A stretch of 64,000 bases of DNA. Source: Solitalea koreensis (lineage in GTDB: Bacteria > Bacteroidota > Bacteroidia > Sphingobacteriales > Sphingobacteriaceae). A program made the translations under genes and the position numbers. Below the pieces are notes generated by a model. It did not search any database. It saw only the letters and a program-made list of their open reading frames with translations, and was not told the origin of the DNA. Positions 8,623 to 16,992 of this stretch are shown here, piece after piece. The stretch is taken from the NCBI RefSeq assembly GCF_900182575.1, contig NZ_FXSZ01000002.1:186001-250000 (forward strand). Reading direction: 5' to 3'. Numbering within the stretch: position 1 is the first letter of the stretch; each line of letters opens with the position of its first letter.

Positions 8623-8668
8623 AGGTTTAAGGATATAGGTTAAAAACGAACCTATATCCTTAAACCTT
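8622..8668. terminator. Long bidirectional terminator shared by two convergent genes
   Basis: The perfect 20-base arms are 8622-8641 and 8649-8668, with a 7-base loop. The last base of the aspartate kinase stop codon and the last base of the DUF6048 stop codon are each the outermost base of an arm. T-rich sequence (TTTATTTTTT) follows on the plus side, so the structure can end both transcripts. Confidence 0.85.
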
Positions 8669-9375
8669 TATTTTTTACCACTGGAGGGAATAGTAAATAA
8701 CAGTGTATAGTTAAATCCAAAAATCGGGTCATGTTGAAATCCCAATCCCGGAATAAATAAGTTATCGAAACTTTCCGGTTTATTATTTGAAATGGGAATT
8801 CCAATGAATGCAGTCCAACCCATAAAGAAATGCTTGAAAATTTCCACCTTCACTCCCATTAGACCTTCCAAACTATGTACAGAACCTGATTCTGAGGGTA
8901 TACTTTCAGTTAGTGTTGGCCAATAAGAAGACCTTATTGTATAACTATTCACTGTTGTACTTGTTGAGCTATAACAGTATCGAGCTCCTATGTAGAAGAT
9001 ATTATTTGGACGCTTATTGGAACAACTTAAGATTCTGTCTGCTCCAACCTTAATATAAGGACCTTGTGTTGTATAATTAAGAACAGAGTCAATTTGTGTA
9101 CCTGTTGCATAACCTCCTTCAGCAGCAATAAACCATTTATTAGGTTTCAACCTATAATCGGCAACAACTTCAAAACCTTTAATTTCATTAGTGAAAAGGT
9201 AGCGGACAGGGTAACTAATGTCAGCACCGATTCTTAATCGAGGCGAACTATTAAATATGGTTTTTTTACCTAATGAATCAATAATGACTTTTGTTGAGTC
9301 ATACTGAGCATAAACGCCAGATGATAGCAGCAAAAAAAAACTAAAAAAAGATACGAATGTGCGTAGTTTTATCAT
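8668..9375 (-). CDS. DUF6048 outer-membrane-type protein
   Basis: A 235-residue exported protein of the Bacteroidota DUF6048 family, function unknown. It has a signal peptide (FVSFFSFFLLLSSGVYAQ), then short alternating hydrophobic strands such as LRIGADISYPVRYLF, WFIAAEGGYATG and NIFYIGARYCYS, ending in an aromatic strand (FNYTLLFTIPSS). This pattern predicts a small outer-membrane beta-barrel. It overlaps the upstream DUF6452 gene by 35 bases, which implies tight co-expression. The pair is commonly found together in this phylum. Confidence 0.85.
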   Translation of the reverse strand: MIKLRTFVSFFSFFLLLSSGVYAQYDSTKVIIDSLGKKTIFNSSPRLRIGADISYPVRYLFTNEIKGFEVVADYRLKPNKWFIAAEGGYATGTQIDSVLNYTTQGPYIKVGADRILSCSNKRPNNIFYIGARYCYSSTSTTVNSYTIRSSYWPTLTESIPSESGSVHSLEGLMGVKVEIFKHFFMGWTAFIGIPISNNKPESFDNLFIPGLGFQHDPIFGFNYTLLFTIPSSGKK

Positions 9376-9847
9376 CTAAAATTTCGTTCTGTAAAACTTG
9401 AATACTTTGGAATCTGTGTTGAGTACTGTGATAATCTACCGTAGGAAAAACATATTTAAAACCACATGCCTGTGATACAAATTCACGTTGCAGACTGTAA
9501 TTCATTGTTAAAGTATCTTTAGTTAGGATACTTGGAATTCCTTTATTTTTTATATCAAATACGTACTGGGTTGAAGAAGAACTAAAGTTCAACGGCAATT
9601 TCGCAATTTGGATACTGGTATTTTTTTGAGTTAAACTATCCTTTGCACCCACACCATATATAGTTAGTGTATCCCGGAGTGTAAATTTTATAGTATCCAT
9701 TTTGTTTGTATGTACATTTAATGAATCATAATAAAACTCGAATACAAAATCTGGAGTAAGTAGGGTTGAATCACAAGTGTCCTCCTTTTTACAAGCAAAA
9801 AATGATACGGTAAAACCGGAAATTAATAATAAGATTAATGCTCTCAT
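9341..9847 (-). CDS. DUF6452 lipoprotein
   Basis: A predicted lipoprotein of the DUF6452 family. I start it at the ATG at 9847 because this gives a compact lipoprotein signal, MRALILLLISGFTVSFFAC, lipidated at Cys19. An upstream in-frame ATG at 9868 would add seven polar residues before it. The mature part begins KKEDTCDS and contains the family's beta-rich body (FEFYYDS, IQIAKLPLNFSS, TTHIRIFF). Function is unknown. Its 35-base overlap with the DUF6048 gene suggests that a periplasm-facing lipoprotein and an outer-membrane barrel are made as a unit. Confidence 0.82.
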   Translation of the reverse strand: MRALILLLISGFTVSFFACKKEDTCDSTLLTPDFVFEFYYDSLNVHTNKMDTIKFTLRDTLTIYGVGAKDSLTQKNTSIQIAKLPLNFSSSSTQYVFDIKNKGIPSILTKDTLTMNYSLQREFVSQACGFKYVFPTVDYHSTQHRFQSIQVLQNEILDDKTTHIRIFF

Positions 9848-9980
9848 TGATGTATGTCGATAGCCCAAACTTATGAAAATTTTTAAAGCTAAATAAAATC
9901 TGCATGTTTTAAATTAACGAAGCGGTTTGTACGTTAATTACCAATTCTTGATGGCAATAAAAATAAACAGTCCGAAAAAA

Positions 9981-10007
9981 AAAGGACCCGTTTATGGCGG
10001 GTCCTTT
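9981..10007 (-). terminator. Terminator of the thrS-infC-rpmI-rplT operon
   Basis: AAAGGACCCG (9981-9990) pairs with CGGGTCCTTT (9998-10007) around a 7-base loop. On the minus strand the stem is followed by a run of T (the A-run at 9975-9983 on the plus strand). It lies 20 bases past rplT. Confidence 0.88.
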
Positions 10008-10026
10008 CCTACTAATTTTAAACTTT

Positions 10027-10371
10027 TTATTTTACAGCATCAATTACCGCTTTAAAAGCTTCAGGATTATTCATCGCTAAGTCAGCTAAAACCTTACGGT
10101 TTAACTCGATACCTTTTGCGTGAACTTTACCCATGAAAGCTGAGTACGATAATCCATGTTGACGAGTACCTGCATTGATACGTTGAATCCATAATGCTCT
10201 GAATTCACGTTTTTTAACTTTTCTGTCGCGGTAAGCATATTGCATACCTTTTTCAACAGTATTTTTAGCAATGGTAAACACCTTGCTTCTTGATCCCCAG
10301 TAGCCTCTAGCTAATTTCAGGACCTTTTTTCTTCTGCGGCGAGCCGCAACAACGTTAACCGATCTTGGCAT
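10027..10371 (-). CDS. rplT: 50S ribosomal protein L20
   Basis: Ribosomal protein bL20, a 23S rRNA-binding assembly protein. The 114 residues show the very basic N-terminal extension [19 protein letters not shown], the conserved [15 protein letters not shown], and [19 protein letters not shown]. Length and order of motifs are normal. It is last in the thrS-infC-rpmI-rplT operon, 115 bases after rpmI, and is followed by the terminator at 9981-10007. In E. coli L20 autoregulates the rpmI-rplT part of this operon. No comparable leader structure is evident by eye here. Confidence 0.98.
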   Translation of the reverse strand: MPRSVNVVAARRRRKKVLKLARGYWGSRSKVFTIAKNTVEKGMQYAYRDRKVKKREFRALWIQRINAGTRQHGLSYSAFMGKVHAKGIELNRKVLADLAMNNPEAFKAVIDAVK

Positions 10372-10486
10372 TTCTTTACGTTTTTTAGTATTCAGCGTTC
10401 TTGCGAAACTTTGATCTGATCACTCGATCAGGCTGAATCCCTGGTTAAAAATTTACTTTAATTAATTTGTTTGATAAGATCTAGAA

Positions 10487-10687
10487 TTACTTACCTAAAC
10501 AAAGCATACGTTTAACATTACCCATATCAGCTTCAGAAACTAAGCTGGTAGTGGTTAAGTTACGTTTTTGTTTAGTAGTTTTCTTGGTCAAAATGTGACT
10601 TTTGAAAGCATTTTTTCTTTTGATCTTGCCGGTTCCAGTTAAGCTAAAGCGTTTTTTAGCGCTGGAATTGGTTTTCATCTTAGGCAT
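10487..10687 (-). CDS. rpmI: 50S ribosomal protein L35
   Basis: Ribosomal protein bL35, 66 residues, with the typical [24 protein letters not shown] start, the [22 protein letters not shown] basic core and the VKRMLCLGK end (slightly different from the usual VKRMLPY). It sits between infC (26 bases upstream) and rplT, as in most bacteria. Confidence 0.97.
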   Translation of the reverse strand: MPKMKTNSSAKKRFSLTGTGKIKRKNAFKSHILTKKTTKQKRNLTTTSLVSEADMGNVKRMLCLGK

Positions 10688-10713
10688 TACTCTATTATTT
10701 ATTTAGTTTAAAA

Positions 10714-11289
10714 TTATTTCTTAGCTTTTGAGCCTAGAATGAGGAACATTCGTTTCCCTTCCAATTTAGGAAGTTGCTCAACTTTACCTACTTCTTCAAG
10801 TGCCTGTGCAAAGCGAAGCAATAAAATTTCTCCATGCTCTTTATATACAATTGCACGACCTTTAAAGTGTACGTATGCTCTTACTTTATCGCCAGCTTCA
10901 AGAAACTTTTTAGCATGTTTGAGTTTGAACTCAAAGTCATGATCATCAGTATTAGGCCCAAAACGAATTTCTTTAATTACCGTTTTTTGAGCATTAGCCT
11001 TGATTTCTTTCTGCTTTTTCTTTTGCTCGTAGATGAATTTGTTATAATCAACTACTCTACAAACAGGCGGTACAGCATTAGGGGAAATTTCAACCAAATC
11101 CAATCCCAACTCATCAGCAAGTTCCATCGCTTTAGCGAGCGGGAATACTCCTTGCTCAACATTTTCACCGACTAACCTTACTTCTGTAGCCCGAATAAAT
11201 TCGTTGATTTTGTGCTCTGCCTGTTTTTTGTTAGGCAAAGGCCTAGGTCCCCGAGGACCTCTGCCAAAATTTGGACTCTGTAGTGCTAT
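10714..11289 (-). CDS. infC: Translation initiation factor IF-3, probable AUA start
   Basis: IF-3 binds the 30S subunit and rejects non-canonical start codons and wrong initiator tRNAs. I place the start at ATA, 11289-11287, not at the downstream TTG at 11238. The 17 extra codons give [18 protein letters not shown], the Gly/Arg/Pro-rich N-terminal extension usual in Bacteroidota IF-3. An AGGAGG lies 5 bases upstream of the ATA, and in-frame stops (TAA TAG) precede it. This yields 191 residues. The N-domain holds [13 protein letters not shown], the linker is Lys-rich ([14 protein letters not shown]), and the C-domain has [32 protein letters not shown]. An AUU start makes E. coli infC self-regulating; an AUA start should act likewise. 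ATC directly before the ATA is the alternative start. Confidence 0.93.
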   Translation of the reverse strand: MALQSPNFGRGPRGPRPLPNKKQAEHKINEFIRATEVRLVGENVEQGVFPLAKAMELADELGLDLVEISPNAVPPVCRVVDYNKFIYEQKKKQKEIKANAQKTVIKEIRFGPNTDDHDFEFKLKHAKKFLEAGDKVRAYVHFKGRAIVYKEHGEILLLRFAQALEEVGKVEQLPKLEGKRMFLILGSKAKK

Positions 11290-11294
11290 GATTA

Positions 11295-11300
11295 CCTCCT
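11295..11300 (-). promoter_or_regulatory. Strong Shine-Dalgarno of infC
   Basis: AGGAGG on the minus strand, starting two bases after the thrS stop codon and 5 bases before the ATA start of infC. It is the strongest such site I noticed in a window where genes are otherwise preceded by A-rich leaders without Shine-Dalgarno sequences, and it decides the infC start. Confidence 0.8.
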
Positions 11301-11301
11301 A

Positions 11302-13227
11302 TTAGATTGCTGTTTCTTTTTTAATTAGATCAATAAAATTATTGATAGTTATTGAGCCTAAATCACCAGCTCCATGTCGACGAACAGAAACTGAATTTTC
11401 TTCCTGCTCCTTCTCACCTACTATCAACATAAACGGGATTTTACTTACCTCGGCGTCACGTATTTTTCGGCCGATTTTTTCATCCCTATTATCAATCAAG
11501 CCGCGAATATCGGAATTTTTTAACTCTTCTGAAAGTTTTTTCGCATAATCAGTATATTTTTCGCTGATAGGCAAAATAATATATTGATCAGGTGTTAACC
11601 ATAATGGGAAATTTCCTGCGCAATGTTCAATCAGCACAGCAACAAATCGTTCTAGGGAGCCAAAAGGTGCACGGTGTATCATTACCGGGCGATGTTTTTG
11701 ATTATCACTTCCTGTATATTCCAGATCAAAACGCTCCGGCAAATTATAATCAACCTGTATAGTACCGAGCTGCCATTTACGTCCAAGTGCATCTTTTACC
11801 ATAAAATCAAGCTTAGGGCCATAAAATGCCGCTTCTCCTAATTCTACAACGGTACGTAAACCTCTTTCTGCTGCAGCTTCTATGATTGCAGTTTCTGCAC
11901 GTTCCCAGTTTTCATCAGATCCAATATACTTTTCTTTATTCTCCGGATCACGTAATGAAATCTGTGCAGTATAGTCTGAAAAACCTAAAGCGTTGAACAC
12001 ATATAAAACGAGATCAATAACCTTAATAAATTCTTCTTTCACCTGATCAGGACGACAGAATAAGTGCGCGTCATCCTGAGTAAATCCACGAACACGTGTT
12101 AACCCATGCAACTCTCCACTTTGCTCATACCGATAAACTGTACCAAATTCAGCATATCGAACCGGAAGGTCTTTATACGAACGTGGTTTTGATTTATAAA
12201 TTTCGCAGTGATGCGGACAGTTCATTGGTTTAAGAAAGAACTCTTCATTCTCGGCAGGAGTTTTAATCGGCTGAAAAGAATCCTTACCATACTTTTCATA
12301 ATGACCTGAGGTTACATATAGTTCTTTGCTGGCAATATGCGGGGTAATTACTTGTTCGTAGCCGGCCTTTACTTGAGCTTTTTGTAAGAAAGCTACTAAA
12401 CGTTCGCGTAAAGCAGCACCTTTCGGTAACCATAATGGCAAACCGGCTCCTACTTTTTCAGAGAACATGAAAAGCTCTAATTCTTTGCCTAATTTTCTGT
12501 GATCGCGTTTCTTTGCTTCTTCAATTAAAGTTAAATACTCAGAAAGTTCACTTGCTTTTGGAAATGTTACCGCATAAATACGGGTAAGCTGTTTGTTTTT
12601 TTCATCTCCTCTCCAATAAGCACCGGCAACACTCATTAACTTAACCGCTTTTATAAAGCCTGTATTTGGAAGATGCGGGCCGCGACAAAGATCAGTGAAG
12701 TTTCCTTGCTGATAGAAAGTAATGCTTCCGTCATCCAGGCCTTCAATCAGTTCTAATTTATATTGATCTCCTTTTTCAGTAAAGTATTTAATAGCTTCAG
12801 GCTTAGCAATTTCCGTACGAACATATTCGGCTTTAGTTTTAGCTAATTCACCCATTTTCTTCTCCACTTTGTCAAAATCATCTGAAGAAAAAGCATGGTC
12901 ACCAAAATCAATGTCGTAATAGAATCCGGTTTCAATAGACGGACCGATACCTAATTTTATACCCGGATATAAGGCCTCCAAGGCCTCAGCCATTAAGTGA
13001 GCTGAAGAATGCCAGAATGTAGATTTCCCCCCTTGGTCATTCCATGTAAGCAATTTAAGGTTAACATCTGCAGTTAAAGGACGTGTAGCATCCCATATTT
13101 CGCCATCAACCTCTGCAGCCAATACATTTCTAGCCAAGCCTTCGCTAATTGAAAGTGCTACCTGGTATGCTGTTGTACCTTTTTCGTACTCACGTACAGA
13201 ACCATCCGGAAGTGTAATTTTAATCAT
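11302..13227 (-). CDS. thrS: Threonyl-tRNA synthetase
   Basis: Charges tRNA-Thr and edits mischarged Ser. The 641 residues show the full layout: N-terminal TGS domain ([24 protein letters not shown]), editing domain with [11 protein letters not shown] and [10 protein letters not shown], and the class II catalytic core. The core has [11 protein letters not shown] (zinc Cys), [32 protein letters not shown] (motif 2) and [11 protein letters not shown] (motif 3). An anticodon-binding domain ends the protein. It heads the operon with infC, rpmI and rplT. A TAAATTTG promoter element lies at 13270-13277, leaving a leader of only ~35 bases, too short for a large operator like that of E. coli thrS. 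Confidence 0.98.
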   Translation of the reverse strand: MIKITLPDGSVREYEKGTTAYQVALSISEGLARNVLAAEVDGEIWDATRPLTADVNLKLLTWNDQGGKSTFWHSSAHLMAEALEALYPGIKLGIGPSIETGFYYDIDFGDHAFSSDDFDKVEKKMGELAKTKAEYVRTEIAKPEAIKYFTEKGDQYKLELIEGLDDGSITFYQQGNFTDLCRGPHLPNTGFIKAVKLMSVAGAYWRGDEKNKQLTRIYAVTFPKASELSEYLTLIEEAKKRDHRKLGKELELFMFSEKVGAGLPLWLPKGAALRERLVAFLQKAQVKAGYEQVITPHIASKELYVTSGHYEKYGKDSFQPIKTPAENEEFFLKPMNCPHHCEIYKSKPRSYKDLPVRYAEFGTVYRYEQSGELHGLTRVRGFTQDDAHLFCRPDQVKEEFIKVIDLVLYVFNALGFSDYTAQISLRDPENKEKYIGSDENWERAETAIIEAAAERGLRTVVELGEAAFYGPKLDFMVKDALGRKWQLGTIQVDYNLPERFDLEYTGSDNQKHRPVMIHRAPFGSLERFVAVLIEHCAGNFPLWLTPDQYIILPISEKYTDYAKKLSEELKNSDIRGLIDNRDEKIGRKIRDAEVSKIPFMLIVGEKEQEENSVSVRRHGAGDLGSITINNFIDLIKKETAI

Positions 13228-13269
13228 TTATGAAGCTTATTTATCTCTTAAACGCATTTGAAAGAGTGG

Positions 13270-13277
13270 CAAATTTA
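13270..13277 (-). promoter_or_regulatory. -7 promoter element of the thrS operon
   Basis: TAAATTTG on the minus strand matches TAnnTTTG exactly, 42 bases upstream of the thrS ATG. T-rich sequence about 20 bases further upstream may serve as the -33 region. No other candidate was seen in the 140-base gap. Confidence 0.5.
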
Positions 13278-13368
13278 ACTTTTCCTTAATAGTTATAAAA
13301 GATAATATGTAAAAGATTCTGTTTAAAAGGAGAATATTTTTGCAAAGGTTTCTCAGTGTTTATAAGAG

Positions 13369-14568
13369 TTAAACGATTTGTTTAACTACTTTTAGTTTTG
13401 GAGCAATGAAAAGCGTTATACAACTAACGCCAACTGCTAAAAAACCAACGTAATTATATCCCAGTAGCGGTCCTGTAGTGGTGGATGTTACCATAAACCC
13501 ACTCAGTAACGATGCCATGGCTGTTCCCAATTGCTGTACCGAGGCGCGGATGCTCATAAAACTACCTCTTTTTTGTGGAGGTACAACTGCTGTAGTAATC
13601 GTTTGAGCGGGTACCATTCTGCCGCTTCCAAAGATGAAAAATGCAGTAGTAACCATTAAGGCTGTAACAATACTCACTTTGGGTAAATTGGTAATTAATA
13701 CAAACGGAATAATCGAAATAAGTAGAACAGTTATGAAGATTTTCATGGCACCCAAACGGTCGGTTAATTTACCAATTAATGGCATTGTAAAAATCGTAAA
13801 TAAACCTCCCACCAGGTAAACCATTGGAATCTGTTCCTGATTTAAACCGACATTGCGAATTAGATATTGAGAAATAAAAGGAATTAATAGAAATTGCCCA
13901 ACAACAATCGTGAAGTTGAGTGATAAAGCCAGACGTTGGTTACGATCGGTTACAATATCACGCATTAATAAAATCGGGTTGTCGAATTTTTTATCACTTT
14001 GAACAACATGTTCATTCATTGAGGGCATTACTTTCCATAAAACTAAACCTAAAATAATGCCCATTGAGCCAATTAAGATGAAAGGAAAATGCCAATCCAT
14101 TTTTAAGGCTAAATATAATCCTGCCGGAACTCCTATTACGGCAGCCACTGAAAATCCTGCGGTAAGTACACCCATTGCAAAACCACGACGTTCGTAAGGA
14201 AACACATCACTAATAATTGCAATTATCATTGCGCCAATAACTCCTCCAAAAATACCGGTTATGGAACGGGCAATTAATAATACTTCAAAACTTTTTGCAA
14301 AAGCACAAGATAGCGTTCCGAGGCAAAAACCTGCATAATTAAGCAGTAAGGCAGTTTTTCTATCAAATTTATCAACATAAAAAGCTGAAAAGAATCCTGC
14401 AACTCCTGCAGATATTGTGTAAGAAGAAACTAAAAAACTAAACTGTTGAGGAGTAATCTTAAAAATTCGCATGAACAGATCGCCCAATGGCATCATAATC
14501 ATGAAATCAAGCAAGTGTGTAAAGTTAATAAATGCAAATATGATAAGTAAAGTGTTCTCTTTCTTCAT
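13369..14568 (-). CDS. MFS transporter, drug-efflux-like
   Basis: A 399-residue major facilitator superfamily protein with about 12 hydrophobic segments. The loop between helices 2 and 3 carries the MFS signature DKFDRKTALL, and repeat motifs such as GKLTDRLGAMK mark the second half. The N-terminus (NTLLIIFAFINFTHLLDFMIMMPLGD) and the ITGIFGGVIGAMIIAIISDVFPYERRG stretch resemble the DHA1/arabinose-efflux-like branch. The substrate is unknown. It is transcribed alone from a TATCTTTG promoter at 14603-14610. Confidence 0.9.
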   Translation of the reverse strand: MKKENTLLIIFAFINFTHLLDFMIMMPLGDLFMRIFKITPQQFSFLVSSYTISAGVAGFFSAFYVDKFDRKTALLLNYAGFCLGTLSCAFAKSFEVLLIARSITGIFGGVIGAMIIAIISDVFPYERRGFAMGVLTAGFSVAAVIGVPAGLYLALKMDWHFPFILIGSMGIILGLVLWKVMPSMNEHVVQSDKKFDNPILLMRDIVTDRNQRLALSLNFTIVVGQFLLIPFISQYLIRNVGLNQEQIPMVYLVGGLFTIFTMPLIGKLTDRLGAMKIFITVLLISIIPFVLITNLPKVSIVTALMVTTAFFIFGSGRMVPAQTITTAVVPPQKRGSFMSIRASVQQLGTAMASLLSGFMVTSTTTGPLLGYNYVGFLAVGVSCITLFIAPKLKVVKQIV

Positions 14569-14602
14569 TAGATTTTATAGGTGCCAGAAAAAAATGGAAG
14601 GG

Positions 14603-14610
14603 CAAAGATA
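14603..14610 (-). promoter_or_regulatory. -7 promoter element of the MFS gene
   Basis: TATCTTTG on the minus strand, an exact TAnnTTTG, 34 bases upstream of the MFS start codon. The DoxX terminator hairpin (14633-14680) is directly upstream, so the MFS gene is an independent transcription unit. Confidence 0.55.
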
Positions 14611-14632
14611 GAAGTTTGATACAAACATAAAA

Positions 14633-14680
14633 AAGAAGCTTTCTTTCCGATCTATAAATGAAATCTTAAAAAAGCTTCTT
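14633..14680 (-). terminator. Terminator of the doxX-like gene
   Basis: AAGAAGCTTT (14633-14642) pairs with AAAGCTTCTT (14671-14680). On the minus strand the hairpin is followed by TTTTTTATG. The loop is long (28 bases), so it is a moderate-strength call. It lies 20 bases past the DoxX stop. Confidence 0.55.
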
Positions 14681-14700
14681 AAATCTTTATCAAAAGACCC

Positions 14701-15105
14701 TTACCTCATGTTTGCATCCACTGAAAACTTACCAGGCCCGGTAAAAAATAATGTTGTGAAAGCAATTAGATATAAAACGGCCAGCTCTTTGGTTGCCCAA
14801 GCACCGTTTTTGTTAATCATGAAAACGATAACCGCAAAATTGATAACGAGTGGTAGTAATGCAAAACGATTAGCCAAACCCAAAGTAAGCAGCATTGCGC
14901 AAAATACTTCAGCAAAAATTACGAGCAAAAGTGAAAACTTTGAACCAATTCCTAATGGATCAGGGAAGCTATTAGCCTTTTCAGCGAATTGCATAATTTT
15001 GGGTAGCCCATGCAGAAGTAATAAACTTAAGCCAAAACCAACTCTAAGTAGCAGAAGTCCAAAGTCAAGCGCAATATGTTTTGAGGAAAATAATAGTTTT
15101 TTCAT
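14701..15105 (-). CDS. DoxX-family membrane protein
   Basis: A 134-residue four-helix inner-membrane protein of the DoxX family. The first helix has the family pattern GLLLLRVGFGLSLLLLHGLPKI. Later helices include LLLVIFAEVFCAMLLTLGL, FALLPLVINFAVIVFMI and LAVLYLIAFTTLFFTGPGKFSVD, whose end is the typical GPGKFSVD. Proposed roles in the family (quinone-linked or thiosulfate-linked redox steps, stress tolerance) are not well established, and nothing here narrows it. Likely monocistronic. Confidence 0.9.
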   Translation of the reverse strand: MKKLLFSSKHIALDFGLLLLRVGFGLSLLLLHGLPKIMQFAEKANSFPDPLGIGSKFSLLLVIFAEVFCAMLLTLGLANRFALLPLVINFAVIVFMINKNGAWATKELAVLYLIAFTTLFFTGPGKFSVDANMR

Positions 15106-15160
15106 GTAAGAGGTTTAATCGTGTGTTACGAAAATATAAAAAATATTACTTTCTCCTAGC

Positions 15161-15880
15161 CTACCAACCACTCGCCAAAACATCGGCTATGTGCATAATT
15201 TTGATAGGTAACTCATTACGAGAAATATAACCTTGTAAATGCATTAAACACGACATATCGGTAGAAATAATATAGTTTGCCCCTGCAGCTAGTGCGTTAT
15301 TAACCTTCTGTTCAGCCATTGCAGTTGAAATAGCCTCGAATTTTATGGCAAATGTCCCCCCGAAACCACAGCATACTTCTTGATCTTGCATTTCAATCAA
15401 TTCTAAACCTTCAACATTTGCCAGTAATCGGCGAGGTTCAGCTTTAATGCGGCATTCACGTAAAGCTCCACAAGAATCATGATATACTGCTTTTCCTTCT
15501 AATTTGGCTTCTATGTTTTCCACTTTTAAAACGTTAACTAAGAACTCTGAAAACTCATGAATACTGTTTTGTATAGAGCGGCATTTATTATGTGAAATTG
15601 CATTCGTAAATAAATCAGAATAATAGTTTTTTACCATGCCTGTACAAGAACCTGAAGGACTTACGATATAATCATGTCCGTTAAAATCATCCAGAAATTT
15701 TTGACCAACCGCTTTTGCTTCATCCCAAAAACCTGAATTAAATGCTGGTTGTCCACAACAAGTTTGATTAGGGTTATATTTTACTTTACAACCTAATTTT
15801 TCTAATACTTTTATTGTATTAAATGCGGTATCAGGGTAAACCTGGTCAATAAAACAAGGAATGAATAATTCTACTTTCAT
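15161..15880 (-). CDS. lutA: LutA/YkgE-type Cys-rich (CCG) oxidoreductase subunit
   Basis: A 239-residue cytoplasmic protein with two CCG domains, as in LutA/YkgE of the lactate-utilisation complex and GlpC/HdrD relatives. The first site reads PNQTCCGQPAFNSG, the second DQEVCCGFGGTFAIKF. PCFIDQVYP and YHDSCGALRE supply the other cysteines for the iron-sulphur site. LutA normally works with LutB and LutC to oxidise L-lactate, but neither is adjacent here. The start codon directly abuts the end of the decayed UMF1 transporter gene, so it was probably the second gene of a two-gene operon with a possible carboxylate transporter. The symbol is by homology only. Confidence 0.85.
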   Translation of the reverse strand: MKVELFIPCFIDQVYPDTAFNTIKVLEKLGCKVKYNPNQTCCGQPAFNSGFWDEAKAVGQKFLDDFNGHDYIVSPSGSCTGMVKNYYSDLFTNAISHNKCRSIQNSIHEFSEFLVNVLKVENIEAKLEGKAVYHDSCGALRECRIKAEPRRLLANVEGLELIEMQDQEVCCGFGGTFAIKFEAISTAMAEQKVNNALAAGANYIISTDMSCLMHLQGYISRNELPIKIMHIADVLASGW

Positions 15881-16149
15881 TTATCGGTAAACTGTAATGA
15901 GGTTATTTTTTAAAAGTCGCATGAGTAGTACTAATCCGATTGCTAGAATAGCTGTAAAAAATAATACGGAACCACGCATACGCCTGTAATTACTTCAATG
16001 TATCCATATAAGAATGTACCATTTGTAGAGGTAATATTTGCATAATAAACCGGAAAAATTGCAGATGTAATAGTTAAGGCATAAACAGAGTTTGCCCAAT
16101 CATACATTGCCCATGCATTTATTACTTTTTTATTAGAGATTTGAAGCAT
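15881..16149 (-). pseudogene. UMF1-family MFS transporter, internally deleted and frameshifted
   Basis: The gene begins MLQISNKKVINAWAMYDWAN at the ATG at 16149, the conserved start of UMF1-type (Atg22-like) transporters. It continues to a first TM segment and PVYYANITSTNGTFLYGY. There it jumps to what resembles the family's C-terminal end (YGYIEVITG). A one-base loss near 15978 then shifts the frame. In the next frame the sequence continues MRGSVLFFTAILAIGLVLLM and ends at a stop at 15881-15883. Only about 90 of ~430 codons remain. The whole central transporter is missing, so it cannot function. An upstream ATG at 16173 adds eight residues. The final stop codon directly abuts the lutA start. 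Confidence 0.8.
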
Positions 16150-16237
16150 ATTGAAAGGCCTAAAATAATACATTTAGACTAAAAGGTGGTGAAAGTGACG
16201 ATTTAATAAATAGGAGTAAATATCGTAATGAATAAAA

Positions 16238-16260
16238 AAATCCTGCTTTGGTCAGGATTT
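16238..16260 (-). terminator. Terminator of the head-GIN lipoprotein gene
   Basis: AAATCCTG (16238-16245) and CAGGATTT (16253-16260) form an 8-base stem with a 7-base loop. On the minus strand it is followed by TTTTTTTATT. It lies 18 bases after the stop at 16279. Confidence 0.75.
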
Positions 16261-16278
16261 CTCAGTTACGGGCTTTCG

Positions 16279-16992
16279 TTAATCAGCAGACTTTATCGAT
16301 GATGCACCGGAAGCTTTTTGGATAATTTGTGAAGGTTTGCCCTTGTAAAGAACTTTACTTGCGCCACTTGCTGAAACCTCCAGTTGGTTTAAAACATTTA
16401 ATTCCGCCTCCCCTGCTCCACTTGAAGTTACATTACATTTACCAGCAATCATATCAAAGGCCGCTATTTTACCAGCTCCGGATATTTTAATATCTAAAAC
16501 GCCGGTTTGACCTTTTAACATCAATTTGCCAGCACCTGAAATTGTTGTTGTTATACGTCGAGCTTCCATTTCCATTATTGACTCAGTAATTCCTGAAGAA
16601 GAAAATTTGAAATTATCCAGATGAAACTTATTCGTAGTAATAACATTATTTGCGCCATAAATATCAATTGCACTGATCTTTTTAGCATGAACCCAGATAC
16701 TAATAGGTACTGTGGTACAAAAACTACGTTTGGATGAAATTTTAAGTTTTGTACCGCTGGTTACAGTTTTTACCTGCTCTAACAGATTGTCGTCACCTTT
16801 TATTTCCAACGACTCAACTGAATCTTGGGTAAGTTCAATATTATAAGCCCCACTTACTTCTAATTCTGAAAAGGAAGCTATTTGACGACTTTGAGTAATA
16901 ACGTTTCCTGATCCTCGTATACAATTGAATTTACACGATTGACAGGTTAGCCCAACTGCTACTAATAAAATAAGAACTTTTCCTAATCTCAT
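16279..16992 (-). CDS. Head-GIN domain (DUF2807) lipoprotein
   Basis: A 237-residue predicted lipoprotein (signal MRLGKVLILLVAVGLTCQSC, lipidated Cys20). The DUF2807 'putative auto-transporter adhesin, head GIN' beta-helix domain follows: RGSGNVITQSRQIASFSELEVSGAYNIELTQ near residues 26-56, then repeated GAxxxxxx rungs such as ISGAGKLML, ISGAGKIAA, SSGAGEAEL and ASGASKVLY. The family is widespread in Bacteroidota, usually as periplasmic or outer-membrane lipoproteins; an adhesin role is inferred from fold only. Single gene, with its own terminator at 16238-16260. Confidence 0.9.
   Translation of the reverse strand: MRLGKVLILLVAVGLTCQSCKFNCIRGSGNVITQSRQIASFSELEVSGAYNIELTQDSVESLEIKGDDNLLEQVKTVTSGTKLKISSKRSFCTTVPISIWVHAKKISAIDIYGANNVITTNKFHLDNFKFSSSGITESIMEMEARRITTTISGAGKLMLKGQTGVLDIKISGAGKIAAFDMIAGKCNVTSSGAGEAELNVLNQLEVSASGASKVLYKGKPSQIIQKASGASSIKSAD

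Noticed and set aside
14708..15109. 133-codon plus-strand ORF opposite the DoxX gene
   Set aside because: Entirely within a clear DoxX gene on the other strand; composition (Ser/Lys/Pro/Asn) is typical of an antisense shadow.
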